Shown piece by piece: positions 21,594 to 35,100 of a stretch of 64,000 nucleotides of DNA. Source of the stretch: Mycoplasmopsis glycophila (GTDB lineage Bacteria > Bacillota_I > Bacilli_A > Mycoplasmatales > Metamycoplasmataceae); contig NZ_LR215024.1 in assembly GCF_900660605.1 (NCBI RefSeq), positions 558,001 to 622,000 of the forward strand, read 5' to 3'. The notes beneath the pieces were generated by a model that had not been told where the DNA came from, searched no databases, and was given only the letters and a program-made list of their open reading frames with translations. The position numbers and the translations under genes were made by a program. Numbering within the stretch: the stretch's first letter is position 1; the number at the start of each line of letters is the position of its first letter.

Positions 21594-21750
21594 TTTGTAA
21601 TCTCAATATTTGAAAAAAGTGGAATATATTTTTTATTTTAATTTAGATTAAATTTCATAGATAATGAATAGTTAAATTTTTAAGTGTGTCATTTTCCGGT
21701 TTTTATTGATTTTATGAATAAAAAGGCAAATATTTATATAAAATAAATAT

Positions 21751-23982
21751 ATGAGATTGAAAAATAAAAAAATATTAACTATTTTATTAGTTAGCCCAAG
21801 TTTATTGATACCTTTTAGTGCGATAAGCACAACCACATCAGCTAATTCTGACGCACCAAAATTAGAACTTTTTAAAACTAAAAGTGCAGAAGAAATTGCA
21901 AAAATGAAAATTTTTGATGCAAGAGATTACAATTTAGTTACTAATGTTAAAAATCAAGGACATGAAGGTCTTTGTTGAGCATATACAATTGCTTCAATTT
22001 TAGAAACTAGTATTTTAAAAAATAATATAGGCAATTACACTAAAAATTCTTTAGATATTGATGAACATGCAATTGATTACATAAGTAATAGTTGAAATCA
22101 CAATGCAGATAAGTTAAATTTAAATCCCGATGCTAAAGAATGAAAAGGAATTTTAGGTGAAGGAAATTATTTATCTCACGCATTTAATGGTTTAATGAGA
22201 AATACATCCCCAATTGCTCAAACTAAACAAACTGAGTTTCCTAATTTTGATAATCCTACAATTGCCAAAATTAAAAACGCTATAAAAGTTAATCCTACTG
22301 TTAATGATATTAAATTAGCGATTGCCAAATATGGTTCTGTGGGAGTTGCTTATGCTTTTAACGAAATGAATTTCGGTCCTAAAACCATTTGATACAATGA
22401 ACCAAATTCAATTATTGTAACTAAATCGCCTGAAGAAAGACGTATCAAAAATCATGCTTCAGTTATTGTAGGTTGAGACGATGCTTATTATAAATCTAAT
22501 TTTGGACCTGAAACACCGAAACAAACAGGCGGCTTTATTATTAAAAATAGTTGAGGAACTAGAATGCATGGTCAGGGCTACTTTATGCTTTCATACGATT
22601 CATTAGATTTGCTTCATGAAGTAATGGCAGTGGAAGTAGAAGATAATAATGCATATCAAAATACTTACTATTATGATACAAAAAATTCATTTTCTTTATT
22701 TGAACTCCCTGGTACTAATGAAAGAACAATGGCAAATATTTTTCCTGTTAAAAAAGCAAATGACGAAATTATAGAAAAATTAAAGTCAATTAATTTTGCA
22801 CTTAGAGGCTCAAATATTACTGCTAAAATCAAAATTTATGTTAAAAATTCTTCAATGTCTAATCCTGAAGACGGCGAACTGAAATTAACTCAAGAAGTGC
22901 AAATTCCAAATTCTGGTGATAAAGGATTTTATACAATTGATTTAAAAGAAGAAATTATTTTAAACCAAGGTCAATATTTTTCAATCATAGTTGACGTCAC
23001 TAATAAAGGTGAAAAAAACGTCGATTTGGTGGCGAGTGATGAAATTAGAGAAATTTCGAGTTTTTATAAACATAATAATCAATGAGTAAATAGCAAAAAA
23101 AATTTTGTTGTATTCGGAATTAAAGCTCATACTCTTGAAGTACCAATTAATGAATTAAATAAAGGCACAACGGCTGATGAAGAAAATAAAGAATTAGAAG
23201 AAAGTTCTGAAACTAATACAAATAATAATCCTAGTGAATCAGATACGGAAAATAATCCCCTTAGAAGTGATGACGGTGAAAGTGAATCAGAAAGCTCTGA
23301 AGGTGAAGCAGAAACAGATACAGTAACTAATATTGAAGAGCCATCAGATAGTGAGATTTCAAGAGAAGAAGAAAAAAGTTCTCCAAAAACTCATGAATCT
23401 GGAACAGATTCAAGTTCAGAAGAAAATAATCCGATTTCAAAAGAATCCGATGCATCTAATGTTGAAGACAATAGTTCGCCAGTAGCTGAAGATACTACTA
23501 AAAATAAAGATATAACTGATGAAAGTTCATCAAAAGATGAAACTAATTCAAGCCCTAAAACAGAAACAGATTTAGTATCTCAAGATAATAATGAACATAC
23601 AACAGAAGATTCTACAACTGAAAGTAAAGATGCAATAAATGAAAATCCAACAAGCGATCACAACGATTCAAGCACTGAAGCCGAAACGGATCAAATTAAT
23701 GATTCTTCAACATCTGAATCACAACCAAATAATCCAGTCGAAACAGGAGATCAAACGAATTCAAATCCAACAACTGATGAAAGTTCAGTTACAGAAAACA
23801 ATAATTCTAATAATGAAAAAGAATTAGAAGATATTTCAACAGATTCTGAAAAACCTAAAACGAAAAAAACAAATGTTATTTTATGAAGTATTTTAGGCGC
23901 TTTAGCAGGAATTGTAACTTTTGGTATAGCAACTTTCTTTATTGTTAAATTAATGAAAAAAAGAGTTAAAAATAATTTATAA
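21751..23982 (+). CDS. cysP: Secreted papain-like cysteine protease, CysP-like, cell-wall-less anchored
   Basis: 743 aa. Residues 1-31 are a signal peptide. Residues about 50-300 are a C1-type protease: the oxyanion Gln69 (KNQG), catalytic Cys75 directly followed by Trp encoded by TGA, His235 (NHASVIVGW) and Asn266 (IKNSWGT) are all present in the right order. A beta-rich domain follows (about 330-470). Residues about 480-705 are a low-complexity Ser/Glu/Thr/Asn stalk, and residues 713-736 are a C-terminal transmembrane anchor with basic tail. CysP of M. synoviae and M. gallisepticum is reported to cleave IgG, so this may be an IgG protease; the specificity here is inference. Confidence 0.85.
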
Positions 23983-23987
23983 ACTAG

Positions 23988-24021
23988 GAAACAAAATATG
24001 GTTATGTCTATATTTTGTTTC
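23988..24021 (+). terminator. Terminator after cysP
   Basis: A perfect 12-bp stem (GAAACAAAATAT/ATATTTTGTTTC) with a 10-nt loop is followed by T5. It starts 6 bases past the cysP stop codon. Confidence 0.85.
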
Positions 24022-24237
24022 TTTTTAATCAATTGTAGTGCATAGCACATCTACTGTGTCATATATTGTATAGCAAAAAACAATTAATATCCCTGCGTTT
24101 CCCACTTGCTAGTATAAAATTGAAAAATCAAGCATAACAAAACCATTTTTATGATAAAAATATGTTGAATTGGGTTAAAAAATTGCTTATTTAACATGTT
24201 TTTTACAAAGAAAAAATAAAATTTGGGTATAAAAGTT

Positions 24238-24340
24238 GGGTGTGTCAAAAATTTGGTGGTTAGGTTGAAAAAGCTGACTTTTTTGTTGCTTTTTTAAGGC
24301 ATAAAAGTAAATAGAAAGGATTTTTGAAACAAGTAAAAAT
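24238..24340 (+). repeat. 103-bp dispersed repeat, copy 2
   Basis: It matches 19475-19578 with a few substitutions and one base less, including the AAGCTGACTTTTTT hairpin arm and the AGTAAATA/AAGGATTTT segment. No transposase is attached here, so it is a solo relic. Confidence 0.75.
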
Positions 24341-24371
24341 AGCCTTAAGCGGGAAACGTGGCAAAATAAAT

Positions 24372-24402
24372 AAAAATATGGAACAAAAATTCCATATTTT
24401 TT
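24372..24402 (-). terminator. Terminator of giant surface gene A
   Basis: A hairpin AAATATGGA/TCCATATTT with T-rich tail on the minus strand lies just after the stop. The same hairpin follows the neighbouring gene at 32057-32087, so the 3' ends were duplicated together. Confidence 0.8.
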
Positions 24403-24412
24403 TAATGTAAAA

Positions 24413-27400
24413 TTAAGAATTATTTTTTACTTTTTTAACTAAAGCACGAATCATTATAGCAGCAAGAGTTGTGCTTAAACCTAAAGCTAAATATCAAAGT
24501 CAACTTAGTTTTTCTTCAACACCTGCTTTTTCTTTTAATAGTGTTTCAAATAATGATTTTTCAATTTTATTTAATGGATCATAATTAAGTTTTAATAATT
24601 CTTTAATTAATTTTTTATTTAAATTACTTTCTGGTTTATAAATATCAAAATATGAAGTATTTAAGATACTATTAGCAAATTCGGCAAACTTAGTTTGATT
24701 TAATTGTTCTAACTTATTAGTTGCTTCAATAAATTTAGTTTTATCAACATTTTTAAGAGCGTCAAAATAACTTATTTCAGCTTCTGCAAAGTTTAGATTA
24801 TATTGATTGTGATTTAGAACAAAATCTTTGCTTGTATCTAATTTACTATTTAAATCGCTTGATTTAACTAAATTAATTAATTCAGTAATTGAATTAATTT
24901 TAGCATTTAAGTCTTGAATTGCTTTTTTAGTATCAGGATTTTTAACATCTGAATTATTTCATTGTTCGTGTAATGATTTAAGCAATTTGCCTTGCTCAAT
25001 TAATTCAATCAATTTATTAATGCCATTAATATCTTCGCCATAGTTAACCAATTCATCTAAAATGTCTTGAATTTCTTTTGGCAATTCTTTATTATCAAGA
25101 TCTTTTTGATACTCAATAATTTTGGCATTTAACTTCTCATATAAATCATTAATTTTCTTAGCTTCATCATTAATTGCTTTGAAAGCTTGTTTAATTTTAT
25201 CTAAAGCTTTTTGTTCTTGCTCGATATTATTAGTTTTATTATTTTCAGCAACTTTATTAACTTGTGCAATTAATTGAGTTTTCTCATTATTTGTTAAATA
25301 ATCGTTTGCTTTAATTTTTTCAATTAAATCAACTTCTTTACCATTTAATCTTTGGTAAGCACCGTCTAAAGAATCCTTATTAGTGTGATTATCAATTAAA
25401 TTATCTAAATTAAATTGATTATTACTATCTAATCCGTCATCAGTTGTAGATTGACCTAATTCTTTGGCATTATTTAATATTCGATCAAATTCATTTTTAT
25501 TATCTGCTTTATGATATTTAACATTAGATCGATCAGCAATTAATTGATCATAGTGATTAATTAAATCATTCAATTTCTTCATTTTGTCATTAATTGAACT
25601 ATATGTTTCGAAGTTTTTAAGAACTTGATTGTAATCTGGTTCATTAATTAAACTATCTTTTAAATCTGCTTTTTGTTTTGGATTAAGGTGAGTAAGTTTT
25701 GCTAAATCATTTTTGATTACAGTAATATCAACTTGTTTTTTAAGTTCATTAAATTTAGCAACGCTATTAGTATCATCGCTATTAATTAAGTTAATAAGTT
25801 CATCAGCTTGCTCTCTAGTAAGTCCTGAATTACCTTCCTTATTGCTATCAACAAGTTCATTAATTTTGTTAATTAATTCATTTTTTCTAGGCTCTAAATT
25901 CACTGAAAACCCACTTAAAACAAGAGTTCCTTCAGTTGTAGAAGTTTTAACAGCTTTATCAGCATTTGCAAATTCATCTTTTGTAGAAACTAAGTGGTAT
26001 TTAAATGTAATAGTTCCATCTTCATCATCAATTACAATATCATTTGGGTTAATTTCAATTTTTGATTTATTAACTACTGATTCTGGAGTTGAAATATTTG
26101 TGCTAATAAGTTCAAAAAGATTTTCTTTAGCAGCAAATTCTGAAGCTTTAATGCTTCTTTGTTCTTGTGAAGGATCATTGTAAATAACTGTTTTAGTTGC
26201 CTCTTTGCTGTCAACTAATTTATTTAAACGTTCCACTTCACTTTGGAAATTGCTAATAGTGAATTCTTTTTCTACAAATACATCTTCAGCACCTTCTTTA
26301 GTTGAAGTAATTTTGTATTTACCTGTAACTGAATTAGTTAAATCGTCTTTAGTAATTGACTCAGGAATAAGCTCAACATTAGCATCTTCTAAATTATTGG
26401 TAAAGCTAATGCTATTTAAATCAATTTCAGAAGGAGAAGTTTTTTCTTTACCTGGATAACTTACTTGAGAGCTAAGTTCATTAAGTCTTTCTTCTTCGGT
26501 TTTAAATCCTGGTACTTCTACTTCTTTTTCATTTGAAGTGTATGTATCGCTAGGATCATTTTTATTTGTTGAAACAATAACATATTTAATAGTTAAATTA
26601 CCATCTTTATCATTTGCATTAACAACTTCAGTAATTTTTACAACTCTATTGTAAATTCCATCAGGATCTTGTTCTGCTGTTCCAGAAAGTGTTTTCTCTG
26701 CTGTTGAATTATCAAAATATGAAGGTAATTTTGAATTATCACCATTAAATGATGCATCTAAATTATTAATATTACTTAATTCTTTTGAAGGGATTTTGAA
26801 TCCACTAAATTCTTGAGAATGAGCTTTAGAAACAACATCATCCATTCCATCTTTTGTAGATACAAAGTGATAATTAACTTTTAATGTACCAGCTTCATTG
26901 TTTATTTCTGTTATTGAATCAATAACTAATTTAGCATTATCAAAAGTATCTGGGTTAGAAGTGAATTTTTCTTTAAGCGCAGCTGAAGCAATAGTTTTAT
27001 CTTTACTTGCATAATCTAAAGTTGCATTTAGATCATTTAATCTTTGTTTTTCGATGTCTTGATCAATTTTATCTTGCTCAACTTGAGTTCTAAAGCCATC
27101 AATCACTAAGTTTTGATTATTAATTTCAGGAGTAAAAAAATTGTTAATTTGTCAATTTGAAACTAATTCACTTTGTGTTTTATTTGAAATTAATTTAAAA
27201 TTTAAAGTATTTTCTCCAGCTTGATTATCTGGAGTAATTGAATTAATTCTTATATTAGCTTTGTTGGCAGTTTTTTTAGTTTCATCATAAGAATAATTAT
27301 TTTTATTATTAGCCGGCGCAACTGAAGGTAACTGGTCTTTTTTAGTTCCATTAAAATTAATATCTTCTTTACTTAAAGAATCTAAAAGTTCATTTAATCT

Positions 27401-30400
27401 TTGACTTTCAGTTTTAAAACCACCAAGAATAATTTCTTTAGTTTCAGATTCATCATTGGTTTGATTATTTTTCAATTTATATGAAATTTTAATTTCACCA
27501 GTAATGTCATTGTAACCTATAATTTCTTTATCAATTACACTAAAATTAGGATCTTTAGCATTTAAAGTAATTTCATTAGCATCATATTCAGAAGCTAATT
27601 TATTTTTAGTTACATTTATATCTAAATCATTAATGTTTTTAGCATTTGATTCTTCTTTTTTTCTTTCGCCATCAGTTTGAAAAAGACTTAAACTATAATT
27701 TCTCGATTGAGAAACAATTTCATTATTTGGAATATCTGTTCGAGTAGATAAGAGATGATATTTGAAAGAAATTGACCCATATTGACCATCTCTATTAGTA
27801 ATTTCATCAATTATTATTTTGGCTTTTTCTTCTGTAATAAGATCAACGAATTCACCTGTTTCATGATTTCATCCTGGTAAATAACCTGATAATTCTGATA
27901 ATTTAACTTCATCTACAGTAGTTTTATTTTGTGGTTTATCACCATTAAATTCAAAATTTTTGGGTTTCTCTAATAAATTATTTAATCTTTGTTCTTCAGT
28001 CATATAACCATTAATAGTTATAGTTTTAAGTTCTGATGTAACAACCTCTCCATTTTTATTGGTTTCCACAACAAAATTAGCTACTAATGTTCCGGTTCTA
28101 TCATCTCAAGATTCGATTGACTTAACGACAATAGTTTCATTTGAGTGATCAATATTGTCATTAGGATCAAAACCAATATTTACATCTGATAAATTATTTA
28201 CAAATTCTGATGCTTGTTTAAGAGAATTAGCAGTACCTACAAAATTGCTTGCAGCATTGCTTTTTTCTTCTTTTTCTTCACTAGTCATAAAGCCAGTTAT
28301 TTTAGTAGTTAAGTTTTTACTTGAAACAACTTTTTGATCACCTAAATTATCTTTGGTTGATTCTAATTTATAAGTTACAATTGCTCCTCTTGGATCATCT
28401 GGATCAGGTGTAATTCTGTCAATAATTACTTTAGCATTATTAGCTGGATTAATAGCAGTTGTAAAATTATCTTTATTTAAATCACTAACAGCAACAGATT
28501 TTTTATCTGCACCATTAAACTCAACGGTTTTAGTAACAGCTTGATCTTGAACTAATTGATCTAATCTTTCCTGTTCAGTTAAAGTGCTTAAGGCATTGTC
28601 GTTATTTAAAGTGTAAGTTTTGCTTGATTGGACAGTTTCAAGATTTTCTTTAGTTGATTGATATTTGTAATTTAAATCTAATTTACCAGTTGCTTCATTT
28701 CTATTAGTAATGTTTAAATCAACAGGTTTAGTATCTTCCGGAATAGTATCGTTATTAAATTCAATTTCATCAACTGAAATTTCACTAGCTGTATCGGTGG
28801 CTTTTGGATTATCTTTAACTTTAGCAGTTGCCACACTTAATCCGTTTAATCTTGCAACTTCAGTATTATAACGTTCTTGTCCATTTAAAGCATCAATTGC
28901 ACTTTTAATTTTTTCATTTAAAGAATCAACTGTTGATTTATTCATTAAATCAGGATTATTTTCATTATTTAAAGCAGTTACTAAATCTTCTGCTTCTTTA
29001 ATTGCCCCACCTTTTACATTGTTATTTTTAGTAGGGTTTCCGTCATAAGCAGCTCTTAAGGCGTTAGTAGTATAAGTATAATTATCACCTTCAGCAACTT
29101 TTGCTTGATTAGAAATATAGTCTTTTAAAGTCTTCATTGAAGAATCTAATGCTTTATTGCTTTTATCTTGGTTATTAACATCTTCAATAGTATTTTGACT
29201 ATTAATTAATTTAATTGCTTTTTCTTTTTGTTTTGGTGTTAAATATGAATAATCGGAATTAATTTTTCTAATTGCTTCATCCTTAGCAGCTTTTAACCTC
29301 TCTTCACCATTTAAAGCAGTAACTGCATTATTAAGTGCTGCAGTTTTTCCATTTACTTGCTCTAAAGTTAAATTAGGTCCACTTGTTTTATTAATGTCAT
29401 TTTCTTTAGCAGTAATTAAATTTTCTAAAGTTTCTTGATTATCTGCTTGAGTATAATCGATGCTTGTTCTAATTGTTTCAATATTAGCTGGACTTTCGCT
29501 ATAAATTTTCATAGCATCGTCTAGTTTTTTATTTTCAGCATCTTGATTATTAACATCATTTACAGTTCTTAATGCTTCAATTTTGTTAATTGCATCTGTT
29601 TTTTGTGCATCATTTAAATATGTATAAGTAGTGTTTAATTTATTTTTTGCTTGTTTTTTAGCTTCTGCTAGATTTTCATCACCATTTAATTCTTCTTTTG
29701 CTTGGTTTAAAGCTGCAATTTTTTGATTAATTTGGTCAATTGTTAAATTATCAGTTTGACTTGATAAATCTGTGCTTCTTTGATTTAAAGCATTATCAAA
29801 AGCAGTTTTTTTATCACTATCTGCTTCATTATAATCAGTGCTTTTCTTAATTGTTGCTACATTATTTTCGTCACTATTAGTGTCATCTTTGAATGTATTT
29901 TTATAATCATTCATTTTTTGATTTACTGTTTCTGCTTCAGTGAAAATTGAATTTATTTTTGTAGCATTATCAGTATTTTGTTCATCAATTCTATTTTTTA
30001 ATGATTCTTTTTGAGCTGGATTTAAACTATCTAAATTATCTATTTTAGCCTTTGTGATTGTTTTAAACAAAGGCAAATCGTATGGATTATTATTTTCATC
30101 CATATTTTCAGAATTAATTAAATTTTTATATGTGTCTTTTTCTGTATTTCCTAAAGAAGTTTGATCGATTAAATTATTAGCATTTTCTTTCATTTTGCTA
30201 AAAATTTGTTGTTCAATTTCTTTAATTTTGGCACTTTTAGCTTGTTCGTCCAAAGTTGAATCTTTATAGACATTTTTAATTTGTTCGCGATAAGGATCTT
30301 TTTGTTGTTCGTTAGTTCATAAACTAAATTTATTTATGATTTTTTCTGGCTTTGAATCAGCTTCAATTGAATTTTTGATCTCATTTCCAAGATTTTGTAA

Positions 30401-31693
30401 TTCAGAATAATTTTTTGCATCTTTACCCAAACTATTGATTCTGTCATTATAGTGTTTTTTCTGTTCTTCAGATAAAGAAGAATCTGAAAGTGCTTTTTGT
30501 AATTCTGTAACTTTTTCTCTATATTTTAATAAACCTTCTAATTTTTCTTCAGCAGCAATATAAGTGCTTAAACCTGTTGCTAAATCTTGATTAGTAGTTG
30601 TTAAATTTAATATTTCTTGTCTTTTAGAATTTCAACCTGCTTTTTCAATTTTTCCCTCAATAGCTGTGTTTAATCCATTTAACTTTTCTTGTAATTCTTG
30701 TAATTGATTTGTTAATTTTTCTTTTTCACTATCAAAATCTATTTTTTCAGGTTCTTCAGGTTCAAATTTATAATCAAAAGAAGATTTTTTTGTTTGATAA
30801 GTAGCCAATTTTTCTCTAATTTGAGCAATTTTCTTGTTTATACCAATCAACCCATCATCTCCTAATAATAAGAAAGCTGCGTCATAATTTCCACCTCTTG
30901 CTTTTTCATCATTATTTAAGTCTTGACTATATTTTAATCAATTCAATAATGTGTTGCTTAAATCTTGTGGAATATTTCTATTTAAATCATTTGGAACATT
31001 TGAATCTACAGTTGCATTTTTTAAAATAGTTACAAAATTATCATAATATGCTCGTGGAGCATTGTAAACTTCTTTTTTGAATTCCTCTTGAAGCTCATTT
31101 AAAACATAACTTTCAAATTCTTCAAAAGTATTAAATCTTCCACGATATTCACTAAGTGTTTTAAAAGTTATTAAATCTTTTATTTTTGGATCAAATACCT
31201 CAATTGCATTTTCAGCTGCACGATCTTCATCAGTAATGGCAGTGTTAGGCATAAATCTTCATTCAATTGAACCAGTTTTGTGTCTTTTGAAAGTAGCGAA
31301 ATATAAATCAGGCCTTTTTAAAAATCACTTTTTAATTCCTTGAATTCACTCATTTTTAGAGCCCTCATCATTAATTTGGTTAAAACTTGGTAATTGAATA
31401 AAAAAATCATAAACTGATTGCAATTGATTTTCATCAATTGCAAAATCTAGTATTTTCTCCTTATACTCTCCTCTTGGTTTTTTGTAACCATCTGGAACAT
31501 ACAAATTGTTTCTTGTGGAACTAGAAGAACGAACCTTTTTTTGTGATTCGATAAAAGTTTTCAATTCTTCAGCTGCCGTTCTTTGAGAATCATTTCAATT
31601 ATTTTGATTAGTAACATTAATAACTGAAACTAAAACTAATGATGGTGCTATTATCCCACCAAAAGAAAGAAAAATTTTTCTGCTTTTCTTCAT
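24413..31693 (-). CDS. Giant mosaic surface protein A (2426 aa; FIVAR/GA and variable surface protein repeats)
   Basis: All frame pieces share one phase with only TGA(Trp) interruptions, so this is one gene. An N-terminal signal segment (MKKSRKIFLSFGG...) lacks a lipobox. Residues about 480-945 hold repeated helical units of the FIVAR/GA type known from staphylococcal Ebh (units ending in LNGEERL or QERYN). Residues about 950-1930 hold repeats of the Lipoprotein_17 variable surface type (each has a STKD core and a GFKTE-like end). The C-terminal part is coiled coil. A transmembrane anchor and basic tail end the protein. It probably acts in adhesion or ligand binding; that is inference. The C-terminal segment is nearly identical to gene B. 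Confidence 0.8.
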
Positions 31694-31710
31694 TTTAATA
31701 CAAATCCCCC

Positions 31711-31742
<32 letters not shown>

Positions 31743-31850
31743 CTCTTTTATATAAATGTGAAATTTTCATATATAATATACAGTTATTAATTTTTAAAAT
31801 ACTTTTTCTTTTTTATTCTAGAATTTTATTTTAAAAATATAAAAATAAAA

Positions 31851-31874
31851 TCCCAGCAAAACAGTAAGCTGGGA
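31851..31874 (-). terminator. Intrinsic-terminator-like hairpin between genes A and B
   Basis: A 7-bp stem TCCCAGC/GCTGGGA is followed by a T-rich run on the minus strand. No intact gene ends nearby, so it may be left from a lost gene. Confidence 0.6.
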
Positions 31875-32056
31875 CATCAAAAGTTGGTAAAAAGTTTAAT
31901 TTACTAAGGTTTTTCAATACACTTTAGTTGTTTTTAATTTTGCATTAATTGAATTCTTTCGTTGTTGTATCAAGCGAAAAATCATTAATGAATAATTTTA
32001 ATTCATTAAAAGTTATTTTGTAATGTCAATTAATTTTAAACATTCTTAAAATAAAT

Positions 32057-32087
32057 AAAAATATGGAACAAAAATTCCATATTTTTT
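32057..32087 (-). terminator. Terminator of giant surface gene B
   Basis: The same AAATATGGA/TCCATATTT hairpin as after gene A, placed 18 bases past the gene B stop codon. Confidence 0.8.
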
Positions 32088-32104
32088 TAATTTAGAATTA
32101 AGAA

Positions 32105-35100
32105 TTATTTTTTACTTTTTTTAACTAAAACACCAATCATTATAGCTGCAAGAGTTGTGCTTAAACCTAAAGCTAAATATCAAAGTCAACTTAATTTTTC
32201 TTCAACACCTGCTTTTTCTTTTAATAGTGTTTCAAATAATGATTTTTCTATTGTATTTAATGGATCATAATTAAGTTTTAATAATTCTTTAATTAATTTT
32301 TTATTTAAATTACTTTCTGGTTTATAAGTATCAAAATATGAAGTATTTAAGATGCTATTAGCAAATTCAACAAACTTAGTTTGATTTAATTGTTCTAATT
32401 TATTAGTTGCTTCAATAAATTTAGTTTTGTCAATATTTTTAAGAGCGTCAAAATAACTTATTTCAGCTTCTGCAAAGTTTAGATTATATTGATTGTGATT
32501 TAAAACAAAATCTTTGCTTGTATCTAATTTGCTATTTAAATTGCTTGATTTAACTAAATTAATTAATTCAGTAATTGAATTAATTTTAGCATTCAAGTCT
32601 TGAATTGCTTTTTCAGTATCAGGATTTTTAACATCTGAATTATTTCATTGTTCGTGTAATGATTTAAGCAATTTACCTTGCTCAATTAATTCAATCAATT
32701 TATTAATGCCATTAATATCTTCGCCATAGTTAACCAATTCATCTAAAATGTCTTGAATTTCTTTTGGCAATTCTTTATTATCAACATCCTTTTGATACTC
32801 AATAATTTTGGCATTTAACTTCTCATATAAATCATTAATTTTCTTAGCTTCATCATCAATTGCTTTGAAAGTTTGTTTAATTTTATCCAAAATTTCTTGG
32901 GTTTCAGCAACTGAAGTATTTGGACTATTATAACCATTTGGGGTTTCGTTATTAATTAATTTTTTACCATTATCAATTGCTTTATCATAAGCATCTTTTT
33001 TATCTTGATCTGCACGTTGATATTTATAACTATTAACCACATCAGGATATTTATCTGTTAATTCTTTAATTTGATTGAGTAAATTATTTAACTGATCAGC
33101 AATATCTTTATTAGTTTTTGCTTCATTTAAGTCACTATTTTTAATTTGGTTAATTAAATGATCTTTTTGACTTTGATTAATTAAATTACTTTGATTATTA
33201 ATTACATCTTGATTAACATAATCAATTAAAGCTTGTTTTTGTTTTTGAATGTCATCCATTTGGTTTTGAATTTTATCTAAAGCTTTTTGTTCTTGCTCAA
33301 TATTATTAGTTTTATTATTTTCAGCAACTTTATTAACTTGTGCAATTAATTGAGTTTTCTCATTATTTGTTAAATAATCATTTGCTTTAATTTTTTCAAT
33401 TAAATCAACTTCTTTACCATTTAATCTTTGGTAAGCACCGTCTAAAGAATCCTTATTAGTGTGATTATCAATTAAATTATCTAAATTAAATTGATTATTA
33501 TCTAGTCCATTATCAGTTGTAGATTGACTTAATTCTTTGGCTTTATTTAATATTCGATCAAATTCAGTTTTATCATCTGCTCTATGATATTTAACATTAG
33601 ATTGATCAGCAATTAATTGATCATAGTGATTAATTAAATCGTTCAATTTCTTCATTTTGTCATTAATTGAACTATATTTTTCAAAGTTTTTAAGAACTTG
33701 ATTGTAATCTGATTCATTAATTAAACTATCTTTTAAATCAGCTTTTTGTTTTGGATTTAAATATGGATAGGTTTTATCAATTTGATTGATTAAATCAGTG
33801 ATTTTAGCTTTATCAATGATATTATCAACTTCTTCTTTAGTAGCACTTTTATCAATATTATCTTTAAATTGAGCCTTTTCGTTTTCACTTAAGTTATCAA
33901 GTGCATCAACTATTTTTTTAGCTTCTTTTTTGTATTTGTCTAATTGATTTAAGAATCCACTTAAAGTAATAGTTTCAGAGCTTGCTGATTCAATATCAGT
34001 TAAGTTTTCCTTAGTTGAAGCAATTTTATATTTAAAGCTAATTGAACCATCAATATCGTTAGCAGTTAAGTCAATAATTTTTAAATTAGCTTGATTAATT
34101 GCTTCATTATCTAAGTTTGTTTCAAAATATGTACTTAGATTATTTAGCACATCTTCTTTATTAGCTAATAATTCTGAAGGTAAAATTTCAGCTTGATTAT
34201 CTAATTTATATTCAACATGCGCTTGGATTGCATCATTTGTTAATAAAGCATCAATTCTTGCTTGCTCAGTTAAAAATCCATCGATAGTGAATGCTTTATC
34301 ATCAACATGAATATCATTTAAACCTTCTCTTGTTGAATAAACGCTATAAGTACCGCTTAAAGTGCCATTTCTATCATCACGGGTTTTGTTATTAATTGTA
34401 ATATTAGCAGTTTTAGCATCATTTTGACTTAAATTACTAATAGCAATTGTAGTATCTGAAGCTTGTTTTTGATTTTTATCACTAATACTATTAGCAAAAT
34501 CAAAAGCAAGATCTGTTAATCTTTGTAATTCGGTTTTAAAGCCACTTAATTTATTAGTGTTAGCACTTCTTGTTTCATTAACAACAATTTCTGCATTTTC
34601 TAAACCTTCTTTAGTTGATTGCAAGGTATAAGTTACTTTAATATATCCTTCACGGTCATCACGCTCAGTATCAATAATAGTTAATGAATTTTCTTTAATT
34701 TTCATGTGATTTTGTTCTAAAGTTTCATTGTTATTTAATTTAACAATTACTTTTGAAGCAATTACATCACTTTGGTTATAAAGTGGCAAGTATTTATTTC
34801 GATTTTCAAAATCAAGCACAATTTGTGGTAATAAACCTTCGATTCTTATTTCTTCTTCTTTAGTATTAGTTAAAAATCCTTCAAAATTAACAGGATTTGA
34901 TTCTTTAGAAATTACCTTTTGTTCATTAAAGGTTTCTTTTCAATTACTTACTAATTTTTTCAAATCATTTTGATCAGTATTTACTTGTCTATTTGAAATT
35001 AATTTGTATTTAACTCCAACTTGACCTGTATTATCATTAGCATCTGTCAAAAGTAAATCAGAAATGTGATTGCTTGTGCTATCACCATTTTCTTTAACTG

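Larger units (their letters stand above)
23983..24412. other. Intergenic region with terminators and IS-like repeat
   Basis: No gene. It contains the cysP terminator, a sequence GCGTTTCCCACTTGCTAG (about 24093) that resembles one at 20616 and pairs loosely with GCGGGAAACGTGG near 24349, the second 103-bp repeat copy (24238-24340) and the terminator of the next minus-strand gene. It looks like remains of inserted elements. Confidence 0.6.

Noticed and set aside
27152-31564. Several separate genes on the minus strand
   Set aside because: All pieces share one frame and are separated only by TGA, which reads as Trp here, so they form one gene.
31950-32040. Transposase C-terminal fragment
   Set aside because: The short translation has no recognisable transposase motif and may be random AT-rich sequence.
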